Shown here: positions 36,630 through 49,640 of the stretch, one piece after another
Position numbering within the stretch: position 1 is the stretch's first letter
How the letters are laid out: every line of letters starts with the position of its first letter
Assembly: GCA_029204225.1 (NCBI GenBank)
Contig: CM055102.1
Location: forward strand, 10,425,456 to 10,489,455
DNA length: 64,000 nt
Source of the DNA: Diphasiastrum complanatum
Taxonomy: Eukaryota > Streptophyta > Lycopodiopsida > Lycopodiales > Lycopodiaceae
Reading direction: 5' to 3'
Translations under genes and position numbers: made by a program
Notes under the pieces: generated by a model
Databases searched by the model: none
Told to the model about the DNA's origin: nothing
Seen by the model: the letters and a program-made list of their open reading frames with translations, nothing else

Positions 36630-37250
36630 TAAGCTTTTTAGCAACTCATTTGTAAAAAGCATACTGGCTTGATGTTGAGAAGGCTCGAAAAGAAAAACTC
36701 TCTGGAGAAGGCTTGAATTTTTATATAAGGCATTTACCCTTTTCATGTAGATTCCAATTTTAGGTGATGCAATTATCAATATCGACATGTTTATTTTGTG
36801 CAATTGGATTTAAAAAAAAAAATTGGTAACCATGTAAATATGCTTGTATGGTCTTTACGCTTAGGGCAAAACTAATTACCTTTCAGATTTTAAGCTAAAT
36901 TTAAAGCATTTAGATATTAGTTTAGATTAAAAAAAATACCCATAAATTTTTAATCGATAGCCTCATAGCTTATAAAGGGATGAAACAAAAAATTTCTTGA
37001 TAGGTGAAATTAAAATTCTAAAGGTTTTTTTCAATGAATTAGTAGTATTTGGCAAGCCCTAGTACAAGGTTCTACATAACCGAGTTAGAAAGTTTTGAGT
37101 TAACCTTATAAAAATCTCACAAGACTATTGATAAATTGGTAAAAGGTTAAATTAAAACCTTAAAACTTGAAATTTATAACTAAAAGTAAATCAATTTAAA
37201 CCATTAAAAACTCACAAATTTAAATGAAGTGTAAAAAGCAAATTAAAACA
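36630..37250. repeat. Dispersed repeat, copy 2
   Basis: 36630-37000 aligns with the reverse complement of about 60270-60690: TTTTAGCAACTCAT, GAAGGCTCGAAAAG, TTTTAGGTGATGCAATTATC and AGCATTTAGATATT recur in order. 37000-37250 aligns inversely with copy 1 at 27415-27690. Unknown class, non-coding. Confidence 0.7.
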
Positions 37251-37257
37251 TTGTGTT

Positions 37258-37485
37258 GTTGGTAGAGGATATGTTTCCTTGTGGATGGAGAAAGGCAGAA
37301 TGACAATCTTGAAAGATGTTTTGCACGTACCTGGATTGGCAAAGAATCCGGTGTCGGTGAGCATGATTGCAAATTATGGACCAAAAATGTTGTTTATCAA
37401 ATACGGATATGTGATTGGATCAAAAGGTGAAGCATTGGTTGTTGGAGCAAGGGTCGGAGGACTATACCACTACAAGAAAAGATCA
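37258..37485 (+). pseudogene. Copia protease / GAG-pre-integrase fragment
   Basis: An open frame reads ILKDVLHVPGLAKNPVSVSM and later GARVGGLYHYKK. These are the segment after the protease active site in Copia pol; the same region in the young element reads LYIPTITKNLLSVGQM. The catalytic DSG motif and everything else are missing. It lies between a dispersed repeat and the foldback element. Confidence 0.75.
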
Positions 37486-37686
37486 ATCAAAAGGAGTCGA
37501 CGTATATAGTTTGCCATAAATCTGAAATGAATGAGTTTCGGCACAAGCGGATGTGCCATCGTCATTAGGGAAACTCTTGAATCCAAAAGGGCCTTTTGTG
37601 AAGATGCTTTTTTTGACTTTTCAAAGGTTTTATGTCCACATGGCCCAATGGTGTGGTTCCATGTGTGCTAGATCATAACGATGGTG

Positions 37687-38864
37687 GCCTAATTTCAATT
37701 TCAGGCAGCCACTTCTGAGATAAACCAATTACACTAAAATTCAAAATGAAGTGGGTGGGAAACCCGAGGCCGTTTCCTCGCGCATATGTCGTCGCGTCAC
37801 GTCGTGCCTTGCCATGCGGAAGGCAGGTGGAGGAGGAAAATAGCTTGCTTCTAGTAAAATAAGTGTAGCATCTGTTTACACCATTGCGTAGATCATGAAA
37901 AATGACACACTTTTTCTTTTTGGTTCACTTCAATCCGACCACAGTTAAATATTTATGGCCATATGAAGATTCACACCCTACTTGATATCGGAGCCGAGCG
38001 ACCCATGACCTCTTCTCACTAAACATAATGCTCTGGTCGCGCAACTCCGATATTTCAGCCATGCGACCAGAGTATTATGTTCAATGAGAAAAGGCCATGG
38101 GTCACTTGGCTCCGATATCTCAGCTGCGCGACCAAAGTATTATGTTCAATGAGAACAGGTCATGGTCGCTCGGCTCCGATATCAGGTAGCATATGAATCT
38201 TCAGACTACCTTGTGTCGGATTGAAGTGATCCAAAAAGCAAAAGTGTGCAGTTTTTCATGATCTACGCAATGGTATAAAGAGATGCTACAATATCTCAGC
38301 CATGCAACCAGAGCATTATGTTCAGTGAGAACAGATCATGGGTCGCTCGGCTCCAATATCAGGTAGGGTATGAATATTCAGACTGCCATAACTTTTTATC
38401 CGTGTGTCGGATTGAAGTGATCCAAAAAGCAAAAGTGTGCAATTTTTCATGATCTACGCAATGGTGTATAGAGATACTACAATATCTCAGCCATGCGACC
38501 AGATCATTATGTTCAGTGAGAACAGGTCATGGGTCGCTCAGCTCCGATATCAAGTAGAGTATTAATCTTCAAACTACCATAGCTTTTTAACTGTGTGTCG
38601 GATTGAAGTGATTTGAGAAGAAATAGTGTGTGGTTTTTCATGATCTACGCAATGGTGTAAAGAGATGATGCATTTCCTTTACTAGAGGAAAGCTATTTTT
38701 TGCCTCCACATGTGCTCACTCCACCTGCCTTTCGCATGGCGAGGCAGGACGTGACGTGGCGACATATGCGTGAGGACACGGCCTCGGATTTCCCACCCAC
38801 TTCATTTTGAATTTTAGTGTAATTGGTTTATCTCAGAAGTGGCTGTCCAAAATTGAAGTTAGGC
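37687..38864. mobile_element. Foldback-like element with long inverted arms and internal repeats
   Basis: The two ends are inverted copies over roughly 350-400 bp. Both arms share CAGCCACTTCTGAGATAAAC, AATGAAGTGGGTGGGAAA, GCATATGTCG and ACACCATTGCGTAGATCATG. Inside, a unit of about 190 bp (TGATCTACGCAATGG...CAGCCATGCGACCAGA...TCCGATATCA) is repeated, with landmark copies near 38260, 38448 and 38640. No coding capacity. Long arms built from repeats are typical of foldback elements and some Mutator-like non-autonomous elements. No target duplication was identified with certainty. Confidence 0.8.
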
Positions 38865-39444
38865 AGTCTAATGATATTCTCTCTCTACATTCTTGGGCCC
38901 ATATTGAGTCCGAAGTTCCCCTAATGTGATGGTTGGATTGACGGCTCATCAGGTCCAAACCACTACTGCTGCTAAAACTAGGGTGGTGCATCATGTTTTG
39001 CTGCTATCAAGTTCACATGGGCCACTTGATTGTTGTTGGCCTTGGTGGTGTTGGTAATGCCATGTGTTGCTAATTCATTAGTACTCCAAACCGCGGTGTC
39101 GCATTTGGTACCCCTGATGATATGGATAAGAGGTCTAGAGTTGTGCCCTCTTTTGATGTATGATCATGGGGTTAAATGGATAGAACATAGTTTTGTGTGA
39201 AGATGCATTACACAAATGGCAATACTAGTGTGTCAACTTAAGGTTTTCCTTCAAGACCGGACACTCATTGGCAGTATGGTTATGAGACGCCATACATCCT
39301 CTCCTCTTGGATACTATTGTTGAGTCAGTTTTGATGTGGATGATGATGATGGAAAAGTTCCTTGCAAGGCCTTCAGTTTTTGGTCAAACTAAGTCGTAAG
39401 TTGTTCCATCTGTTGTTTTTGTAGTTTTGTAATTTGCTCCATCA
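38865..39444. other. Intergenic, no gene seen
   Basis: No feature recognised. Possibly the 3' part of the decayed Ty3-like internal region that follows. Confidence 0.3.
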
Positions 39445-40133
39445 TCAAATCATTGGAAAGATTGGAAGCATTGAGGCGGATGCAACTGAAGGAGTGGAAT
39501 GGTGGGTCGACGTATAACTGTTGCTCGTGTCATCATCAGAACTCTCATCCTCTTCCTTGATGGCCCATTGCTTTTTGCAACGTAGTGTACTACTCCCATC
39601 ATTTAAGCTCTCTTTTGATAATGTGTTGTAACCCAATGAGAAACTACATTATTATCGCATGATTGAGAGTCGGGGTTGCATTGCACTCAGATAAAAAATA
39701 CTTGATCCGTTCATTGTAATCCTGGACCCTTTCTCGTATACCCATCTTGATTTTGCTCAATAAGAGAAACAAGTCTTCTAGAAATTTTCTTGGTTAAAGT
39801 CAATGATAAAGACCACTTTAACCACCTCCCAGATGGTTTTTTCTTTAGTTGATTAGTTGAAAAACCAATCTTGCACTGTTGTTACTAAAGACATTGGGAA
39901 GAAATTCGAGTCTGTTCTGTATAAATTTCGCATGCTTGTTCGTAGATCTAGAGGAATTTGATAGAATCTATCGATCCATCATATTGACGTGGTGCCCTCC
40001 AGATTGCCTGCAAGGGTACGACATGTAAGTGTTTTCCCATTGAATCCATCTCGATAGGTCCTGCTTCAACTGCGATTGGTGCAACCGTAATTCCCAGTAT
40101 GTTTGGCACTGAGTTTTCTCTTCTTCTCAACAC
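39445..40133 (-). pseudogene. gag: Ty3-like gag remnant
   Basis: Minus-strand pieces in different frames read RAPRQYDGSIDSIKFLQIYE, then KIKMGIRERVQDYNERIKYF, then KKQWAIKEEDESSDDD. They match in order the better preserved gag at 46421-47072 (YDRLTDPVRFFHIYAESCE, NIKMGNREMVRDYIERVKRL, DDAIREEDEDSDEE). Several frameshifts and stops. The protein would be the particle protein of the element. Confidence 0.75.
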
Positions 40134-41033
40134 TGATCATCCCGATCTAAGATTCATTCATTTGTTCAGTCTAGAGATGCTAGATCTTGATGGATGCGAT
40201 GAATGTACCCAAGATATGGTAGGATCTAATCAATTTTAGTTGGCTATTAGTGTGAATTTAGCCTTTTTTTTTTTCAGATTCTTTATGATTTTTGTTTAGA
40301 TTGGTCTGAATTTTCACTGTAGATGGATCTGATGCTGATCTATCTACTGATGACAGTTGCAAAGGTTACTTAGGTGAAGGTTCTTTGTACTATATGACAG
40401 TCAAAACACTAGATTCTTGCAATCTATTGGGAATAAATGTTTGCCCTCTTAATTGTAGCTGTGGATCTTGTGTTTACAGACTGGTAAATGTTACTCTCAC
40501 ATATATAAAAGTTATTGATGTCTGAGGATGTTTTTGATCACTTTTGGTCTTATAGATTCATCAAAACGTCATCTTAACTCTCGGCTTCAGAAGGAGTGGC
40601 AAAGGTTACAAAGTAGTTTAGAAATTATTTTTGGTTTTTCACTTGTTCTGCAAACTGGTTGGGAAATAGCTCTGGCTTCTATGTAGGACTGGAACTGTGT
40701 TCTTAGACTATTGTCAATCAACTGAATGTCGGTTTCCAATGGTTTTTGCAAAATTAAATTTTGATGAATTTTTTTACAATTTTTTCCCTCCAAAAATGTA
40801 GATTTTAAGGTTATTTTTGGATTTTTTGGTTGGTGTCCTGATGTGTCAAGCCATTAGAGGCTATTACAGGCTTGCATTACCTCCAAACACCTCCTCCGCT
40901 AGCTTGCAACATAGTAACAACAAAATTAAAAAAAACACTCTAAACTATTCCCAAATCCACCTCCAACTCTCTAAAAACCAAGGAAATGACTAGAAAATAG
41001 CCACACAACAACCAGAATAATTTCTAGTTTCTA
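40134..41033 (-). other. Leader of the Ty3-like element
   Basis: Non-coding sequence between the gag start and the primer site. Contains phrases such as GCAAAGGTTACTTAGGTGAAGG, resembling the leader at 47300-47960 of the 48-kb element. Confidence 0.5.
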
Positions 41034-41051
41034 TGCCCGGCAACGGGGCCA
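41034..41051 (-). other. Primer-binding site, tRNA-Asp type
   Basis: Minus strand TGGCCCCGTTGCCGGGCA, close to the tRNA-Asp complement, one base from the LTR end at 41053. Confidence 0.7.
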
Positions 41052-41052
41052 C

Positions 41053-41927
<875 letters not shown>

Positions 41928-42065
41928 AAAATTGGGCAATCCATGTCTAGAACTTATTGGGTCATGGTGGGCCCAACATTGTTGCTCTATAGTACACCCG
42001 GGCCACTAGAACCTGGTCTTCAATTTTGTTAGACGTCAAGGCCTTATTAGAATAAAAAAATATGG

Positions 42066-42510
42066 ATGACAAAAAATCATGAGGGTACGATTATGACCTT
42101 GCAAACTCAGAAAGTCCATTGTGAAGCATGCATAATTGGAAAGCAGCATTGGGAGACATTTGCGAAGTTGGATCATGGAAATACTAGAGACATACTAGAA
42201 TTGATCCATAACAATCTATGTGGCTCCATGGCAATGGAATCTATTGGAGATTCAAAATATTTCTTCCCCTTTATAGACGGCATGAGCCACATGATCCATA
42301 TGGATACAATCAAGAGCAAGGACAAAACACTTGAGTATTTTAAAAAATTCAAATAGATAGATGACGTCCAACTGGGAAGAAAGGTCAAGTGCCTAATAAC
42401 TGACAATGGAGGTGAATTCAGAAGCAAGCCTTTGGATACATACTGCAATGAATAGGGAATCAGAAGATAATTCACAATCCCATACACCCCCCCAACAAAA
42501 TGAGGTTGTA
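42066..42510 (+). pseudogene. Copia integrase fragment (plus strand)
   Basis: Reads CEACIIGKQHWETF (end of the zinc-binding domain), LELIHNNLCGSM where the first catalytic Asp is Asn, FPFIDGMSHM, then after a stop CLITDNGGEF with the second Asp, and IPYTPP. The first third to half of integrase is visible, with stops and a lost catalytic residue. It is on the opposite strand to all Copia remnants to its right. Confidence 0.8.
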
Positions 42511-42889
42511 AATTAGAAGAATCAGATTATTATGGAACTAGTATTGTATTAGATAAATAGCTCTCTCTCTTAGCTTCTTAGAGGTATTGAATTTTCACTC
42601 GCCAGACAAATATTACTTTTTTTTAAATATTTAAATATTTTTTAAATATTGTTTTTTTACATATTTAAATATTTTTAGATATTTTAACATTTTTTATATA
42701 AAAAAAAAACCCTCCAATTGCCGCTGTCACCGGACGAAAATCGTTTTCCGGTATTACTATCATTATAACATCTTAATATATTTTTTATATTAAAAAAAAA
42801 ATGACAACGGAATACTCGCTCGAAGGCGAGTATAAAGTCCTCTACCAAGGATTCAACACTAAGCAAGCCACAAACAAGCAACACAAGCA
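42511..42889. other. AT-rich spacer
   Basis: No gene. 42600-42800 is almost entirely A/T with runs such as TTTAAATATTTTTTAAATAT that could fold back on themselves. Confidence 0.5.
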
Positions 42890-43660
42890 GCATTGTGGTA
42901 GCTTGGAGATATTGTTGTACTCTCTTTGCCAACTTCCAATGTAACGATCATGGGTTCTAATAAATTGGCTCAGCCTGTATAATGCAAATGCTATATCAGG
43001 TCTGGTGTTGTCTGCAAGATACAATATGATCCAATCAGCCTATGATAGGGTATATTGGCCATTCGCTTCTCTTCCTCAGAAGTCTGCGGACAATTTGTCT
43101 TGCTCAGTATTGTTCCAAGTATTATGGGAGTATGCACACCTTTGCATTCGATCATGTTGAAGTCTTAAATGATCTTCCGAGTGTACTTTTGTTGGTGAAG
43201 ATACAATTTTCCACCTTCAAAGTCTCTCTCGATCTGCAAGCCTAGATAGATTTTTGTTTATCCTAGGTCAACGATCTCAAATATTCAGAAATGTCTGTTG
43301 TGAAATCTGAAATTAATTTATCTTTTCTTGAGAAGATAAGTGTGTCATCAACATAAATAGCTAGAATGATTATGTCATGTTGGACATGCTTGATATAGAC
43401 ATTCATTTCAGCGAATAAAGGCTTTAAGCCTAGAGAACGTAGTGCTTTGTCCTTCTTTTGCTTGTTTCAGACCATAAATTCTTTTATTTATGTGACATCC
43501 ATATTTTGAATATTCTTGGCTTACAAAACCAAGTGGCTGGTCCATGAAGAAATCTTCTTCTAATTCAGCGTGCAAAAAAGCAGTTTTCTCATCCACAAGA
43601 TGGATTTTCAGATCATGAGCCACTATATAAGTGAATAATAGACGAATTGATGTGTGTTTG
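42890..43660 (-). pseudogene. Copia RT remnant, copy F1
   Basis: Minus strand, in pieces: DLKIHLVDEKTAFLHAELEE, FFMDQPLGFVSQEYSKYGCH, IYGLKQA, a YVDD region near 43355, and NTRPDIAFALYRLSQF. Frames break repeatedly. The left end joins unrelated sequence at about 42890. Same family as copies F2 and F3. Confidence 0.8.
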
Positions 43661-43661
43661 A

Positions 43662-44866
43662 CTACCGGTGAGAAAGTATCATTGTAGTCGATCCCATACT
43701 TCTATGAAAAATCTCTAGCAACAACCTTGCTTTGTATATGATGTTTTCTCCATTAGGACCTGTTTTGATCTTGTAGATCCACATGCATTTGACTGGTTTC
43801 CTTCCATCAGGTATAGGTGCAAGTGTCCATACATTGTTCTTATACATGGATGACATTTCATCCTCCATTGCTTGAATCCATCGATCTTTATCTGGCCCAT
43901 CAATAACTTCCTCGAATGTTTTAGGTTCATCAGTGATACCACAAAATTCGATGGCTGCATTCGTTAAAATATCTTGATTCTTCGATTTTGTTCCTTTTTG
44001 TTTCTGGAATGCTGATAACACTCTACTATTGCATGACCCCATTTATGACAATGAATGCATTCAATGTTTGTATTTAACAAACACTTATCTTCTATGTGAC
44101 CTGGTCTTTTGCATCTGTTGCAAATCTTCTTATCACCAGAATTCTTCTGTTGTTTTCCAGATTGTTGATCATTTGTCTCGGACTCATTCGTTTTAGACGA
44201 CTCCCTCTTAAACTTAGACTTCTTTGAAAATCTATTTTTCTGAGTAAATAGAGCATTTTTGAAATCACCATTATCGTCATAGCGTTTACGAGCTTCTACT
44301 TCCTCTTTGACTCCATCTATTGCCTTTTGAAGTGTCATTGTTGCATCTTTCGCCAAAAAAGTTTGAGTTGTGTGGAATGACCTGGGTAGGGCTCGAAGAA
44401 AATAGCTAAGCTCTTTTTCTTTTGAAATTGCATTTTCTGTGCCAGAATTCTGCATAGAAATAAACAAATCCTTTATCTTTCGTACGAATGTGATCAGGTC
44501 TTTGTCGTCCACTATAGGTGAGTTAATTTGTCTTCCAAGGACATGATCTAATTACGAGATCGAGTCTCATTCTTGGTTTGAAATTCTTCCCATAAATCTT
44601 TTGTGTTCGAAATTGATTTAAGACTTAGCATTATATTGTCATGCACTGAAGACGCAATAATTGATATAGCTTTGTCATTTCTTAAACTCCATTCTCGAAG
44701 TTCTTTGCCAAGAGTAGCTATTGACTTCTCCTCAATTGGTTCTACCCATTGCCAAAGACCTTCACCTTTCAACATGAGTGGTCTTTAACTTCCAAATCAA
44801 ATAGTTTGAACCATCTGTGTCCAAGATCGTACTGATCTTAGACTGAATATTGCTAATCGACGACAT
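43662..44866 (-). pseudogene. Copia gag joined directly to RT start, copy F1
   Basis: Starts at an ATG at 44866 (MSSISNIQSKIS). Gag is read in two frames (44548-44775 and 43964-44512). Two zinc knuckles are clear: CNRCKRPGHIEDKC and CIHCHKWGHAIVEC. After about residue 180 it passes straight into AAIEFCGITDEPKTFEEVID and MEDEMSSMYKNNVWTLAP, the segment before RT. Protease and integrase are deleted. Two zinc knuckles are more than the single one in the young element and mark a distinct Copia lineage. Confidence 0.8.
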
Positions 44867-44954
44867 CTTCTATCCTTCTGCATAAACTCCAAATAATGAC
44901 TTGTTGATGGATGTGTAAAGAATGCTGAGAGAGATTCGAAGATACCACTGTATC

Positions 44955-45029
44955 GACTCTGATATCAGTATATCAATTTTAGATGAGCTCTGATACCACT
45001 GTATCGGCTCCAATATGCTCTGATACCAT
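44955..45029 (-). other. Primer-binding site region with extra PBS-like copies (F1)
   Basis: Minus-strand TGGTATCAGAGC next to the LTR (45018-45028), and a second copy at about 44985-44997. Related phrases such as ACTCTGATATCA and CACTGTATC lie between and beyond them. Confidence 0.75.
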
Positions 45030-45739
45030 TGTAGGAAAAATAGTGATTATTCTTCCACAGAGAACACGATGAAAGTTTGAATAAATCAAACTAATATCAA
45101 TGTCTTCAATCGAGTCTGTTTCTGATTTATGTACTAATAGAACAGGTTTTGCCTTAATTGCATAAGCGTGCGGAATGAAGAGACGACTTAAGACAATTTT
45201 AGACAAACAGAAACTATTGATCAAAAATGAATTTATTATACTAAATCTGAATCAGTATACATCTCTTGCTGTCTTATCTCGTTGTTGTGTCTCTGATTGA
45301 GTGAGTTTGAGAGTCTCTTGAGTTTGTTACAACTAGTAGTGCACATGTATTTATATTGCTACTGTACAGGTCTTTTGGCCTTTTATTTACAAGTCTTTTG
45401 GCCTTTTAATTTTGTAATAGTAGATCTAACCGTTTTCGACAATTGATATTCGAATAAACGCTTTGTTTCCAAGGTCAAATAATTTCTGTTCGCGAATTGT
45501 TTGCGACAGTCCATCTCTTCGTCTAAGCTTCATGTTTCGCGAATTCTTCGTGACACTCTGTCTCTTCGAGACATTTTCGTGTTTTGCGAATTGTTCGCGA
45601 CAGTAGACAGATTTGAGCTTGAAGAAGAATCAGAAGATTTCGCGAATTATTTCGCGACATCTAAGGTTAGAACAAGAAATAAAATATTTCACGACAAGAT
45701 ACTATTCGCGAATCTTTCGAGCTTGAACAAAAAACTGTT
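45030..45739 (-). repeat. Truncated 5' LTR, copy F1 (about 710 bp)
   Basis: Begins beside the primer site (TGTAGGAAAAATAGTGATT on plus) and aligns with 54035 onward. It stops about 175 bp short of the full length seen at 54035-54918 and runs straight into Copia RT sequence at 45740. It contains repeated TCGCGAA motifs from 45490 to 45720. Confidence 0.8.
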
Positions 45740-46379
45740 TCGCTCTCTTTGCCAACTTCCAATGTAACGATCCTGGGTTCTGATTAAATTGGCTCAACCT
45801 ATATACTACAAATGCTATATCAGGTCTGGTGTTGTCTACAAGATATAATAATGATCCAATCAGCCTACGATAGGGTGTATTGGCCATTCGCTTCTCTTCC
45901 TCGAGAGTCTGTGGACAATCTGCCTTGCTTAGTATTGTTATAGATATCATGGGAGTAAGCACACCTTTGCATTCGAGCATGCTGAAGTCTTCAATGATCT
46001 TCCGAGTGTACTTTTGTTGGTGAAGATAAAACTTACCACCTTCAAAGTCTCTCTTGATCTGCAAGCCTAGATAGATTTTTGCTTCTCCTAGGTCAGCAAT
46101 CTCAAAAATTCCAGAAATGTCTCTTGTGACATCTGAAATTAATATATTTTTTCTTGAGAAGATAAGTGTGTCATCAACATAAACAGCTAGAATGATTATT
46201 TCATTTTGGACATGCTTGATATAAACATTCATTTAAGCAAATAGAGGCTTTAAGCCTAGAGAACGTAGTGCTTCGTCCTTCTTTTTATACCATTGTCTAG
46301 CTGCTTGTTTCAGACCATTAATGCTTTTATTTATGTGACATCCGTATTCTGGATATTCTTGGCTTACAAAACCAAGTGG
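45740..46379 (-). pseudogene. Copia RT, C-terminal part, copy F2
   Basis: Frame from the YVDD region (AVYVDDTLIFSRKN) through DLGEAKIYLGLQIKRD and RRLIGSLLYLVDNTRPDIAF to LHWKLAKR, where it joins the truncated LTR of F1. Its upstream edge (PLGFVSQEYPEYGCHINKSI) is at 46379, where a Ty3-like element is inserted. The same RT continues at 49194. No RNase H remains. Confidence 0.85.
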
Positions 46380-46420
46380 TGTAGTGGGTTTCTTTCCAAG
46401 TTTCTCGAACTCATTGAGCA

Positions 46421-47072
46421 TCATTTCTGCAGTAGCATTGGCATTCGTTGAGTATCATTTCTGGTGGATGTCGTAATAGTCTGTCCTGCTGTATAAGGCA
46501 ACATACTGATATTTCGCTCCTCATCTGAATCTTCATCCTCCTCCCGAATTGCATCGTCCATAGCATTTTGCAAGAGTGCATACTCATTATGGCATTTCAA
46601 CTCATTTCTGATCCGTTTAGGTAGACTTGACAAAAACCACATAATCATGGCATTTTCGTTAATCAGCTCAGGTTTGCATTCAGATCTAAGACGTTTCACC
46701 CGTTCAATGTAATCTCGAACCATTTCCCGATTTCCCATTTTAATGTTACTTAAAAGTAGGAAAGGGTCTTCCATAAACTTTCGCGGTTTGAACCGTGTGA
46801 TAAGGGCTCGCTTAACAACCTCCCAATCTGTACACTTAGTTTCGTCTTGGTCAATCTTGTGTTGTGGCTGTTAAGGCCATAGGAAACAACTTAAGTTTAT
46901 CTCGAGGATAAATCTCACCGTAGACTTCACAAGATTCAGCATAGATATGAAAAAATCTAACTGGATCTGTTAATCTATCATATTTGGGTAGATCCAAATG
47001 GGGTGCTCTTCTAACAATAATTGGATTGACTTCCTGTGGAGCAGCTCCAGGAGCAGCTCCAGGGGTAGCCAT
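46421..47072 (-). pseudogene. gag: Ty3-like gag
   Basis: N-terminal frame 46851-47072 (MATPGAAPGAAPQEVNPIIV, then YDRLTDPVRFFHIYAESCEV and KLKLFPMALTATTQD) continues after a frame break in 46421-46774 (LSNIKMGNREMVRDYIERVK, FLSSLPKRIRNEL). This is the retrotransposon gag fold region of Ty3-type elements. The C-terminus runs into the LTR-end junction. It is the best preserved of the two Ty3-type gags in the window. Confidence 0.8.
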
Positions 47073-48284
47073 CTTTACAAATTTAGATTAAGCAGACAAT
47101 GAGATTGGATCTATATTTTTTAATCACAACTATCTCAGATCAGATCTGCTAGATCTATTCCATTTTTCAAAAATCTGATTCTATATCATGAAAAAGTTTT
47201 CGAGATTCGATTAATCGATACTTCTCAAAAATGATAAATCTCTCAGAATCCAATTCAAAATATATCAGCTTTGATCCAAATTTTGACAGAGACTTGATCT
47301 GGAAAATCAGAACTTAAAATAGGTCTGGCAAAGGTTCACTAGGTGAAGATTGGCTCGACGAAGGTTCAATAGTGCTATTTTGGACAAAAAAACTCTTTGA
47401 ACATTTTTTTTAATGATTTCTTGGGAAATAACCTTTTCCGACCTCTCAGGTGAAAGATCTGACACACATACAATTATGGAAAAATGGGCAAAGGTTTATG
47501 ACACAAGAAAATACAGTTTCCGAAGGTTGGCGAGGGTAAAATTCAAGATTTTCTATGATCTGATCAAGAAGAATCTTCGCCGAACTCAAAAATAGTATTT
47601 TACTATAAATAAAATGTTATGGAAATTCGACAAAGGTTCTGGCGAAGGATCAAGAGTAATACTGGTAAATTTGCAAAAAAGTGACTCTTTTGGCAAAAAT
47701 ATGGCAATATGACAACTGATCCTCTTAAACCCTTTCTTTATTTTTGGTATTATTCTTCGCCAACCTGGAAGTAGATAGATCTAAATCACACCTGTGCACA
47801 GTGAATCGGGCGAAGGTTCTTTTTCTGTATTTTTAGGGTTTTGATGATTTTTTGATGTTTTTTGACGGTTTTTATGATGTTTCGAAAATCTGCTGGAAAT
47901 TAATCTTTGCCCTTCAAACTGAAGATTCTGTGAACAAAACCAAAGGTGTCAGCAACTCAGCGAAGGTTTCTTGAAAGAGGGTAAAAATTTCTAAGCTCTG
48001 ACGACGCTTTTTGTCTCTTTTTGACCAAATCTAACAGATTTGACCAATTTTTGTTATTTTCTCTGATATCTCAGATCCCAATGGATCTTAAGATTGGTGA
48101 TCTGAATAGCTTTTCCTATTTTAACAATCAGATTAGATTTCAAACAAACAAATCCACTCAAATCAAGCAAAATCAATCCCAAACTAATCCTAAAATGCAG
48201 ATCTAATACTATTCATGCCACGACAAGATGCCTAATGCAAGCTAACCATCCAACAATTATGCTGCAAATTGAAAAATTGGCATA
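47073..48284 (-). other. Leader of the nested Ty3-like element
   Basis: About 1.2 kb, non-coding. Part next to the primer site (48033-48284) aligns with 16880-17170. The rest has many GGCGAAGGTT and GCAAAGGTT phrases. Confidence 0.7.
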
Positions 48285-48304
48285 GCTCCCCAACAATGGC
48301 GCCA
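48285..48304 (-). other. Primer-binding site, tRNA-Asp type
   Basis: Minus strand TGGCGCCATTGTTGGGGAGC; the first seven bases match the tRNA-Asp complement perfectly. The four-base spacer AATT/ATTT separates it from the LTR. Confidence 0.8.
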
Positions 48305-48308
48305 AAAT

Positions 48309-49193
<885 letters not shown>

Positions 49194-49640
49194 ATGGTTG
49201 GTCCATGAAAAAATCTTCTTCCAATTCTACGTGCAAGAAAGCAATTTTTTTATCCACAATATGGATTTTCATATCATGAGCCACTGTATAAGTGAATAAC
49301 AGACGAATTGATGTGTGTTTGACTACCGGTGAGAAATTATCAGTGTAGTCGATCCCATACTTCTGTGAAATATCTCTAGCAACCAACCTTGCTTTGTATT
49401 TGATGTTTTCTCCATTAGGACCTGTTTTGATCTTGTAGATCCACTCGCATTTGACTGGTTTTCTTCCATCAGATATAGGTGCAAGTGTCCATATATTGTT
49501 CTTATACATGGATGACATTTGGTCCTCCATTGAATGAATCCATTGATATTTATCTGGCCCATCAATAGCTTTCTCGAATGTTTGAGGTTCGTCAGTGATA
49601 CAACAAAATTCAATGGCTGCATTCATCTTGACCAAACCTT
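49194..49640 (-). pseudogene. Copia RT, N-terminal part, copy F2
   Basis: Frame 49165-49635 reads AAIEFCCITDEPQTFEKAID, MEDQMSSMYKNNIWTLAPIS, CEWIYKIKTGPNGENIKYKA, DYTDNFSPVVKHTSIRLLFT and ends in FFMDQP at the junction with the nested element. The continuation is at 46379. One frame is kept for about 145 codons. Confidence 0.85.

Noticed and set aside
37687-38864. CRISPR-like array
   Set aside because: The repeats are about 190 bp, variable and inverted at the ends in a plant nuclear context; they fit a foldback element.
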